Positions 23,356-29,576 of a stretch of DNA of 29,576 nucleotides are shown one piece after another (the stretch's first letter is position 1; each line of letters opens with the position of its first letter). This DNA comes from a virus. Position numbers and translations under genes: made by a program. The notes beneath the pieces were generated by a model. The model saw only the letters and a list, made by a program, of their open reading frames with translations. It had not been told where the DNA came from and ran no database searches. The DNA is taken from positions 1 to 29,576 of IMG/VR virus record IMGVR_UViG_3300033233_000136; one strand, 5' to 3'.

Positions 23356-24302
23356 GCTAGCCCAATATACATGTTCGGCATGGAGTATTCTTGCAAGTAA
23401 TCATCTACTTCCACATTCCCCGTGGTCCACGACCCGCCCGCGTGCCCGTGCTGCGCCGGGGTCGCGCCGAGGCTGTACGAGTAGCCCTCAACCGACTCCG
23501 AGTTGAGGCGCGTCCCGATGCCGAAGGGGTCCTCCGCCGTGTCAAGCTCCCCGACCCTGACGATGCGGTCGCGAATCATGAGGAGGCACGCCCGCTGGAT
23601 GAGGTCGGGCACCTGCCCGTAGCGGGCGACGCGGGTTCCGGCCGGCACCTCCGGGTCGCGGAACGTCAGCTCGGGGTCGTAGCGAAGGACGTGCGGCGAG
23701 CCGGAGGTGTCCACCTCCTCGACGATGAAGTGAAGCGCCTTGGGCTCCGGCTCGCTCCCGACGAGCACCGCGTCGCCGGGGCGGAACTTGGTGGCATCAA
23801 CGACCTTCGCCTCGCCGGCCACCGGGTCAAGCGCCACGGAGAGGGTCGTGCGGACGGGGGTGAAGGCGTTCTGCTGCCAGCCGAACACCCCGTCAAGCAC
23901 GACGAAATGCGGGTACTCCGGGAGGCGGACGTGCCGCGTCACCATCATGACGTAGCGGTTCTTCACTTGGAACGCGATGGTCGGGTAGTCGAAGGAGATG
24001 AGGCCCTCGCGCTCAAGGCGCAGACGGAACAGGTCAAGAATCGGGATCTGGTTCGGCATCCGGGCGATGGAGCCGCGCGCCCCGTCCACCGGCTGCTTCA
24101 GCCGCACCGGCAGGAACCACTGGGTCGTGAGGCGGTTGATCCAGTGGCTCATCGTCCGAATGAGCCCCCGCAGGGGCGCGTCGTCAACCCCGAACTCGGG
24201 GTCGTCCGTCTTGTTCTTGATGCCCGCCTCCCGCACCTGCGGCACGGTGACGTAGGCGAAGGGGGTGTCGATCCCGAAGTTGTCAATCAAGCCGGCCGGC
24301 AC
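23352..24302 (-). CDS. Connector/neck structural protein of unknown family
   Basis: A 316-residue protein starting at GTG 24302 behind GGGAGGCGCTAAC, one base after the upstream TAA. The N-terminal half is helical and includes 'LRGLIRTMSHWINRLTTQWF'. Residues about 170-240 form a beta module that resembles the two extra modules in the sheath. Its last 20 or so codons switch to AT-rich codons (GAA, GTA, GAT, TTG, CAA, TAT, ATT, CTA, GCA), right at the junction with the LAGLIDADG gene. No enzyme motif is seen. A head-tail connector role is likely from position. Confidence 0.68.
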   Translation of the reverse strand: MPAGLIDNFGIDTPFAYVTVPQVREAGIKNKTDDPEFGVDDAPLRGLIRTMSHWINRLTTQWFLPVRLKQPVDGARGSIARMPNQIPILDLFRLRLEREGLISFDYPTIAFQVKNRYVMMVTRHVRLPEYPHFVVLDGVFGWQQNAFTPVRTTLSVALDPVAGEAKVVDATKFRPGDAVLVGSEPEPKALHFIVEEVDTSGSPHVLRYDPELTFRDPEVPAGTRVARYGQVPDLIQRACLLMIRDRIVRVGELDTAEDPFGIGTRLNSESVEGYSYSLGATPAQHGHAGGSWTTGNVEVDDYLQEYSMPNMYIGLA

Positions 24303-24303
24303 G

Positions 24304-24705
24304 TTAGCGCCTCCCTCTCCCGCCTGGGAACAGCTTCACGCGGGTCTTGTGGAAGTAGAGCGTGGGGTCGGCGAGGTCCTCGGTGATCTCGCGCCACTCG
24401 GAGGCCGTTACCCCGATCTGGTCCGAAGGGAACTTCTTGGGGTCAATCATGGACTCGCGCTTGGTCGGGTCAATCGGCGGAAAGGCGCCGACGGGCACAC
24501 CGAACTCGTCCACCTCCCGAAACAGGTAGTTGCCCGCGTCCGGCGTCCCCATGAGGAGGAAGATCCGGGCATCCCTCGCGTTGTCCACCCGCACCGGGAC
24601 GAGCGAGCCGTCCGCGTGCGGGCCGATGAACGTGTAGACGAGCCCGGACGCCGGGCCGGGGATGTTGCGGACGCCGCCGAACCGATAGGCGAAGAAGCGC
24701 GCCAC
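24304..24705 (-). CDS. Small head protein of unknown family
   Basis: A 133-residue protein starting at GTG 24705 with GGAGAC before it. The N-terminus 'FFAYRFGGVRNIPGPAS' and 'VRVDNARDARIFLLMG' suggest a small beta-rich fold; the end is basic ('KLFPGGRGRR'). It is the first gene after the capsid gene and its terminator, a slot often used by decoration or head-tail adaptor proteins. I recognise no family. Confidence 0.68.
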   Translation of the reverse strand: MARFFAYRFGGVRNIPGPASGLVYTFIGPHADGSLVPVRVDNARDARIFLLMGTPDAGNYLFREVDEFGVPVGAFPPIDPTKRESMIDPKKFPSDQIGVTASEWREITEDLADPTLYFHKTRVKLFPGGRGRR

Positions 24706-24745
24706 GTCTCCATCGTGCCAGAGCGGCGCCCTCCGGGCAAGAAGA

Positions 24746-24778
24746 AGGCCCCGCCGACCGGAGGGATCGGCGGGGCCT
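24746..24778 (-). terminator. Intrinsic terminator after the capsid gene
   Basis: Thirty bases after the capsid stop, a perfect 12-bp GC-rich stem (AGGCCCCGCCGA paired with its complement) encloses a 9-base loop. On the transcribed strand it is followed by TTCTTCTT. This is a strong Rho-independent terminator. It would make the capsid gene the end of an abundant transcript, with partial read-through to the tail genes. Confidence 0.8.
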
Positions 24779-24807
24779 GGGGAAAGATAGGTGCTGCGGA
24801 GCCGGCG

Positions 24808-26181
24808 CTAGATGACCAGCGTGCGCCGACGGATGTTCTTGGCCTTCACGATCGCGTCCACGTTCTCGACCTGCACGTCCACCTGGTTGTAGACGATGGT
24901 CTCGATCTGGTCGGTGTTCTTGTTGAACTCCGTGAAGATGCGGGTCCCGTCGAGGACACCCGCGATGAAGTTCTTCGGGTTCGCCAGCCACATGAACGAG
25001 CCCTCGAACACGGTGTTGGCCGTGCCCGACGCGGCGCCCGACTTGACCACGTCCGCCGCCGGGAACGGGTCGACCGGCGGGTCGTTCGCGCCGAGGAGAC
25101 CGAGGGTCGTATACGCCTGCGAGACCGCCGCGACCGGCATGAGCCGGAGCTCGGAGGCCGCACCGACCGTCGGGCTCTCCAGGAGGAGGCGCCCTTCGCG
25201 GTCGTCCCGGGCCACGTCCTGCGTGAGCGTCGGGATGGCCGCCTTGAGCGCGGCATTGATCTGCCGCGCCACCTCGACCACGTTCAGGGTCCCGTGGGTG
25301 AGGACGATCGTCACGCCCGCCGCCGGGAGGGCGTCCACCTTGAGCTTCACCGTGTCGTTCGTCGAGGTGATGAGGAACGGGCCGAACTCGCTGCCGAGGA
25401 TCTCGGCGCGGGTCGCGGCCGTGATGGTGATGGGCGCGTCGTCCGGGATCAGCGGGACGCGGATCATCGGCGTCCCGAGGGGGGACATCTCCGCGCCCTG
25501 AAGCGCCGCGTCGCCGAGGATCGTGCCGCGGTCGGACACCACGTCCGCCCAGTCCGTCGCCACGGCGTCGCCGACCATCCACCGGAGGCCGGGGTCGTTC
25601 TTGTACTGCTTGGGCATCCGGCGCTTCATCTCCGAGAAGATGCCCTTCTGGATGCTCGCGCCCTTCACGTCGACGATGTGGGCGCCCTCGGTCTGGGAGT
25701 TCCAGCCGTTGAGCCGGCGGAGGAGCCGGTCGCGCGGGGTCGTGCCGACCGTCGTGACGTCGCCGTTGATGGCGAGGTCCTCGAGGTCGGTGGCGATGCG
25801 CTCGACCATCGTGTTCATGATGGTCTGCTCGAACTCGTTCTGCTCCACGTTGCCCTGGAGCACCTCGGTCGTGATGTTCCAGGCCGAGCGGAGCTTCTGC
25901 GCCCGAAGCACGATGCGCTGGAACTTGGCGCGGGAGAGGTTCCCGGTGTCGGTCGACTCGTCGACCGACTCCGTGACCGGCTCGCCGATCCACAACTTGT
26001 CGATGTCCATGAGCGGCCTCGGCATGCGCACGAAGCGGCTGATGGGCAGCAGCACGCTGAACTTCTTGACCAGCGTGATGAACTGCGTCTGCTGGATCGG
26101 GTTGAGCAAACCGCCAGTGAGCAGGTCGCTCGTGGCGATCGTCTTCTCGATCATCTCCTGGTTGGCGACTGCCGTGTCCAT
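24808..26181 (-). CDS. Major capsid protein with inserted domain
   Basis: The 457-residue protein is a HK97-fold major capsid protein. The N-terminal arm and E-loop region include 'LLPISRFVRMPRPLMDIDKL' and 'TVGTTPRDRLLRRLNGW'. The A-domain end has 'FMWLANPKNFIAGVLDGTRI' and 'NQVDVQVENVDAIVKAKNI'. I chose ATG 26181 because AGGAGGAGATCAA precedes it; the longer frame from 26307 starts inside the upstream gene. Between 'MIRVPLIPDD' and 'FEGSFMWLANP' sits an extra segment of about 130 residues (255-385). Its pattern 'NDTVKLKVDALP...TIVLTHGTLNVVEVARQINAAL...GRLLLESPT' resembles modules of fibres and flagellar hook-associated proteins. A small CCCCG/CGGGG hairpin lies in the 40-base leader. Confidence 0.9.
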   Translation of the reverse strand: MDTAVANQEMIEKTIATSDLLTGGLLNPIQQTQFITLVKKFSVLLPISRFVRMPRPLMDIDKLWIGEPVTESVDESTDTGNLSRAKFQRIVLRAQKLRSAWNITTEVLQGNVEQNEFEQTIMNTMVERIATDLEDLAINGDVTTVGTTPRDRLLRRLNGWNSQTEGAHIVDVKGASIQKGIFSEMKRRMPKQYKNDPGLRWMVGDAVATDWADVVSDRGTILGDAALQGAEMSPLGTPMIRVPLIPDDAPITITAATRAEILGSEFGPFLITSTNDTVKLKVDALPAAGVTIVLTHGTLNVVEVARQINAALKAAIPTLTQDVARDDREGRLLLESPTVGAASELRLMPVAAVSQAYTTLGLLGANDPPVDPFPAADVVKSGAASGTANTVFEGSFMWLANPKNFIAGVLDGTRIFTEFNKNTDQIETIVYNQVDVQVENVDAIVKAKNIRRRTLVI

Positions 26182-26221
26182 TTGATCTCCTCCTGCGGCG
26201 ACCCCGGTCTTCGGGGGCTGC

Positions 26222-27883
26222 CTAGAACTTCCCGAGCGCCTTGCCCTTCGCGTCGTCGAAGAGCCCGCCCCAGACTCCGCCCTGGGCGCTCCGCCGCGCC
26301 AGGGCATGCACCGAGGAGTCGGCCGCGCCGCGCGGTCCGCTCTGGCTCACCGCGCCGGACTTCTCCACCCGCGCGAGCCTCTTCTCGATCTCGGCCAGCA
26401 GGCCGAGCTTGCCCTCCGCCTGCGAGAGGCGGCGGGCCGTGTCGTTGACCGTCGCGCCGAGCCCGTTGATCGACTTCTCGATCCCGGCCGCGGCCGATGC
26501 CTGCTCCTCGAGCACCTTCTCCACCGCCGCCACCACGATGTCCTGCGTGAGGGCCGCGCCCTGCTGGACGACGATGTCAAGCGCCTTCGCGAGATTGACC
26601 GTCCCGTCCTCGCCGAGGGTCTTGACGATCCCGCCCTGCCGCAGGAACTGGAGCGTGTGGTCGAAGGCGGCCTTCGCGGTCGGCGCGGTTGCCTTGATCT
26701 CGCCGCCGACCTGGATGTCGTTCTGGTGGCCGGTGACATTCGACCCGGCGATGTCCGTCGAGTCGCCCTTCGGCGCCTTGTCCGGGCTGTAGCCCGGCTT
26801 CGCCGCCGAGGTGTCCTGCTGGTAGGCGCCCGCGCCCTGGCCGGCGGCCTCTTGGGCCGAGGGCTTCTCGCCCGCGCCGGAGGCCGCGCCCTGGATCGCC
26901 TTCTGGAGCCGGTCGCGGATGTCGCGCAGTTCGGCCTGGACGGCCGCGGCGGACTTGCTCGCCTGCGCCTTCGAGAGGAGCGCCGTGATCTCGCCGAGGA
27001 GCGCCTCGGCCTCCTGCGCCTTCGCGGCCGGAGCGCCGCTCGTCGCGGGCGTCGTCGGGGACATCGGAGTCGTCGGCGACATCGGCGTCGTCGTCGCAGG
27101 CGTCATGTCCGTCTTGTTCATGTCAGCGCCCCCTTCGCGCGCCGCGCGCCCGACCTTCGCGAGCCACGCGGCCCCAAGGTGCATGTCTGAGAGGTTGGTC
27201 GGGTCCATCGCGGTCGGCGGCGTATTCTGCACACCGACCCCCTGCTTGGCAAGGGGGTCCTCCCAATTCCATCCCCACTTTTCGGCCGTGTCCAGCGCCT
27301 TCGCGATCGCCTCGACGAACGAGGTGCGGGGGTTGGCCGCTTGGCTCTTGCGGGTGGACGCGATGTGGTCGAGGTCGAGATCGTTGATCGTGCGGCTGAG
27401 CCCCCCCGGGGTCATCATCACCGTGACGGCGTCGCGGTTCTTGAGGTTCAGCTTCCCGCCGATCGAGAGCTGCTTGTCGCACTTCCCGTCGGCGATCTCG
27501 CGCCACAGCCGCCGCGCCTGCGGATAGTCCCCGTCGAGCTCGAGCTCGACGAGGAACTGCCGATGCGTCCGGCCGTCCGCCCCCTGCCGCTCGATCACGC
27601 TCCCACCCACCGTGCGCCCGAAGTCGAAGACGGAGCGGTGCGTCTCGAGGAGCGGCACGCCCGCCTTGGCCGCGTCCGCCATCTTCTGGAGGGCGCGGTG
27701 GCTCATGCGGTCGCGCTGGAGGTCGAGCTGGTCGTCGCTCGCGATGGCGCGAACGCGCATGCGCCCGGTCTTCTCGTCCTGCCACGCCTTCTCGTACTCG
27801 GCGGCAAACTCGAACCGCACGTTCGAGAAGTCGGGCGGGGCGGCAGACTCGGGAGCAGGGAGGACAGCGGGGCTATGGTCCAT
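26222..27883 (-). CDS. Prohead maturation protease fused to a scaffold-like region
   Basis: The 553-residue product starts at ATG 27883, behind GGAGGGCCGAC and overlapping the portal stop by 11 bases. A TTG at 27910 lacks such a site. Residues about 20-210 match the phage prohead protease family: 'VPLLETHRS' with candidate His82 and 'KQLSIGGKL' with candidate Ser140, ending with 'DLDHIASTRKSQ'. The middle (about 255-380) is Ala/Pro/Thr/Gly-rich with TPMSPT repeats. The C-terminal 150 residues are helical with a coiled coil ('LSQAEGKLGLLAEIEKRLAR'). Fusion of protease and scaffold in one chain is known in several phages: the scaffold shapes the procapsid and is then cleaved. It lies between portal and capsid genes, as expected. 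Confidence 0.82.
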   Translation of the reverse strand: MDHSPAVLPAPESAAPPDFSNVRFEFAAEYEKAWQDEKTGRMRVRAIASDDQLDLQRDRMSHRALQKMADAAKAGVPLLETHRSVFDFGRTVGGSVIERQGADGRTHRQFLVELELDGDYPQARRLWREIADGKCDKQLSIGGKLNLKNRDAVTVMMTPGGLSRTINDLDLDHIASTRKSQAANPRTSFVEAIAKALDTAEKWGWNWEDPLAKQGVGVQNTPPTAMDPTNLSDMHLGAAWLAKVGRAAREGGADMNKTDMTPATTTPMSPTTPMSPTTPATSGAPAAKAQEAEALLGEITALLSKAQASKSAAAVQAELRDIRDRLQKAIQGAASGAGEKPSAQEAAGQGAGAYQQDTSAAKPGYSPDKAPKGDSTDIAGSNVTGHQNDIQVGGEIKATAPTAKAAFDHTLQFLRQGGIVKTLGEDGTVNLAKALDIVVQQGAALTQDIVVAAVEKVLEEQASAAAGIEKSINGLGATVNDTARRLSQAEGKLGLLAEIEKRLARVEKSGAVSQSGPRGAADSSVHALARRSAQGGVWGGLFDDAKGKALGKF

Positions 27884-29576
27884 GTCGGCCCTCCATAAGG
27901 TCGGCCCCAATCATAGCGAGGCGCCGGGCATCCGCCAGTAGTTCCGACGCGATTCTCATACCTTCCATCGGATTGAGCCCCGAGGCAACCTCCGCGCCCC
28001 GCCACCCGTGGCGGGAACTCCGCGCCGGGGCGCCGGTTGCCACGGGCGCCTCCTCTGGCCCGCCCACGACCTCAATCCCGTCGGCGTAGGGGCGCGCCGC
28101 CGCGGTGACGCGCGGGGCGCTAACGCCCGGAACCCGCTGCGGCATGTCCGGCGTGACATCAACCGCTCCGTCCCCGCCCTCGGGGCCTCCTGACTGCTGC
28201 GGCGGACGCTTCTGGGGATCAAGCGCGATGGCGAGCGCGAGCCCGGCGCTGAGCTCGGCCATCGCGATCGGGAGGGGCTTGTTGGCGAAGAAGAACTCCT
28301 TGGGGAACGGGGGCTTCCCGAGGCGCTCTCGCATCTCGTTCGGCGTGACGGCCCCGAGCTGGGCGTAAACCTGGTCCATCTTGGCCGCATCAAGCGGGTC
28401 GGAGAGCGTCATCCGCGCGAAACGGAAGCGGACGCGGATGCGCTGCCGGGCCAAGATCCGAAGCTCCTCCTCGTCAAGCTCCCCGTCGTGGTTCAGGTCC
28501 GCCTTCTCCGTCATCTCGTGCTGGAGGAGGTCGCACACGAGCGTCTGGTTGAGGAGGTACTCCTTCGCGAGCCGGTCGGGCTCAAACTCCTGCTCGTTCG
28601 TGATCTCGCGCGCCACCTGGGCGTTCGCCCGGTTCGCGCCCTCGCTCGTGAAGAAGATTTGCCCAAGGCCGAAGATCTCCCGGATCTCCTCGTCGTTGTC
28701 CTTGCGGTACTGCGAGAAGGAGGCGTCCTCGGTCACGCCGACGGTGAGGGGCTTGAGCTCGACCATCACCTTGTTCTGCTGCTGGAACCCGACCTTGTGG
28801 GGCTCGACTTGGATGATCATGACGCGGTGCGCCTGATCGGTGCCCCGCGCCTTGCCGCGGACGAAGTCCTCGATCTGCTGCATCGAGTCATTGGTGAGGC
28901 GTCCGCCGGAGACGAGCAGCGCCATGCGCGGCACCGCGTCGTTCTCGAAGAACGAGACGTTGCGAATCGCCGCGTGCCGGTTGCCGGCGATGGCGGTCGC
29001 TGCGGGAACGTAGCGCGGCGCGCCGTAGTACTGGCTCATCGGGTCGTAGATCGGGAAGTGGATGATCTCCGTCGCCCGGTTCTCGGGGTCGAGGGTCTGG
29101 CCCTTCTCGATGGCGGTGCCTGTGCGGGCGTCCACGGCGCGCTGGTCGCCGAACTCCTTGAAGTACCGCTTCTCGCTGCCCCGGATCTGGACGTAGCCCT
29201 CAACGCGCCCGATTTTCTGGCCGGCGCCGCGGGAGAGGCGTCGGCGGATGGTCGTGGCGGGGACGTGGTGCAGTTGCGCGATCTTCCTGCCGTTGTTACG
29301 GACGATCTCCAGGTACCCGTTGCCCGTGGCCTCCTCATCCACCTTCACGAGGAACATGATCTCGGTGAACGGCATTCGGTCGTTCGGGTAGGTGAAGAGG
29401 TCGCGGAGGGCCTCGGTCTGCCACTCAATCTCGCGCGCCTCCGCGACGCGGGCTGCGGCGAGGGGGCCGTCCTCGGCGCCGGGGCCACCCGCGGCGTCGG
29501 GCGCAGGGGCGGTCGGGGCCCACCCGTCCCACGCATCCACGGGCGCGACCGCCGGGGATCCCGCCGAGGCCCCCGG
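27873..29576 (-). CDS. Portal protein (N-terminus outside window), with EF-hand-like loop
   Basis: The frame is open to the window edge. A GTG at 29540 could start it, but the usual portal N-terminal domain is missing upstream of 'DRMPFTEIMFLVKVDEEATG', so I treat the gene as partial. The body matches the HK97/PBSX-type portal family: 'ATGNGYLEIVRNNGRKIAQL', 'EIIHFPIYDPMSQYYGAPRY', 'NVSFFENDAVPRMALLVSGG', 'REIFGLGQIFFTSEGANRAN' and 'LGAVTPNEMRERLGKPPF'. The portal is the dodecameric DNA channel. Residues 348-359 (counted from GTG 29540) read DLNHDGELDEEE, a textbook EF-hand calcium loop. The C-terminal 150 residues are Ala/Pro/Gly-rich. Confidence 0.9.
   Translation of the reverse strand, partial: PGASAGSPAVAPVDAWDGWAPTAPAPDAAGGPGAEDGPLAAARVAEAREIEWQTEALRDLFTYPNDRMPFTEIMFLVKVDEEATGNGYLEIVRNNGRKIAQLHHVPATTIRRRLSRGAGQKIGRVEGYVQIRGSEKRYFKEFGDQRAVDARTGTAIEKGQTLDPENRATEIIHFPIYDPMSQYYGAPRYVPAATAIAGNRHAAIRNVSFFENDAVPRMALLVSGGRLTNDSMQQIEDFVRGKARGTDQAHRVMIIQVEPHKVGFQQQNKVMVELKPLTVGVTEDASFSQYRKDNDEEIREIFGLGQIFFTSEGANRANAQVAREITNEQEFEPDRLAKEYLLNQTLVCDLLQHEMTEKADLNHDGELDEEELRILARQRIRVRFRFARMTLSDPLDAAKMDQVYAQLGAVTPNEMRERLGKPPFPKEFFFANKPLPIAMAELSAGLALAIALDPQKRPPQQSGGPEGGDGAVDVTPDMPQRVPGVSAPRVTAAARPYADGIEVVGGPEEAPVATGAPARSSRHGWRGAEVASGLNPMEGMRIASELLADARRLAMIGADLMEGRHGP

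Noticed and set aside
26202-26216. CCCCG/CGGGG hairpin before the capsid gene as a terminator
   Set aside because: Only 5 bp with no T-run; unlikely to stop transcription before the capsid gene.
26182-26307. Extended start for the capsid gene at 26307
   Set aside because: The extra 42 residues are Arg/Ser/Gly-rich shadow of the upstream gene, and ATG 26181 has an excellent ribosome site.
24265-26448. Long plus-strand open frame of 727 codons opposite the capsid gene; similar frames at 2722-4848 and 17675-19681
   Set aside because: The translations are Arg/Asp/Gly/His-rich with no recognisable family, and lie antisense to clearly recognised genes. GC-rich DNA produces such shadows.
1-29576. 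tRNA genes, CRISPR arrays, insertion sequences, attachment sites
   Set aside because: I looked for cloverleaf-like segments, regularly spaced repeats, transposase motifs and terminal inverted repeats and saw none.

Overview
The window is a GC-rich stretch of a contractile-tailed (myovirus-type) phage or prophage genome. Every gene I accept lies on the minus strand, so transcription runs from the right edge to the left edge. The order is the usual late structural order: portal, maturation protease/scaffold, major capsid protein, neck genes, sheath, tubes, tail assembly chaperone, tape measure, baseplate hub and spike, baseplate wedge, tail protein I, fibres. Genes are packed with 1-4 base overlaps (TGATG, GTGA) and most have a clear GGAGG-type ribosome binding site. 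There are no tRNAs, CRISPR arrays, integrase or bacterial genes, so the host cannot be named. The high GC and strong Shine-Dalgarno use fit a high-GC bacterium. The packaging genes (terminase) would lie beyond the right edge and the rest of the fibre beyond the left edge.

Head region (29576-21326): portal with an internal EF-hand-like loop, a prohead protease fused to a scaffold-like coiled-coil region, a major capsid protein carrying an extra domain, then a strong intrinsic terminator, then five neck or head-completion genes. A LAGLIDADG homing endonuclease gene is inserted among these five.

Tail region (21324-8949): a neck/tail protein, a small protein, sheath, two gp19-type tube proteins, a zinc-ribbon tail assembly chaperone with a T TTT TTC slippery site that extends it by 67 residues in the -1 frame, tape measure, a tube-initiator/LysM pair as separate genes, the gpD/gp27-type hub, two small accessory genes, and the gp5/VgrG-type spike. 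The set of two tubes, LysM/tube initiator, spike, PAAR tip, gp25 and gpJ closely resembles that of extracellular contractile injection systems, although this element has a head.

Baseplate and fibre region (8945-1): PAAR tip, a coiled-coil protein, gp25 wedge, an AT-richer HNH homing endonuclease, baseplate J, a small helical protein, a cysteine-rich tail protein I, a patatin-like phospholipase and two fibre genes.

The most striking observation is at 6332-6344. The baseplate J reading frame is broken by 10 extra bases. The break reads ACC, then a TGA stop, then four bases, then ACC again, after which the J frame continues exactly. Hopping from one ACC to the other would restore the conserved motif PEWTDHN. 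The gap lies about 130 bases into a gene directly downstream of an HNH homing endonuclease gene. That layout matches the phage T4 mobA/gene 60 cassette, where a homing endonuclease is paired with a translational bypass. It is a candidate second, much shorter, case, and it needs expression evidence.
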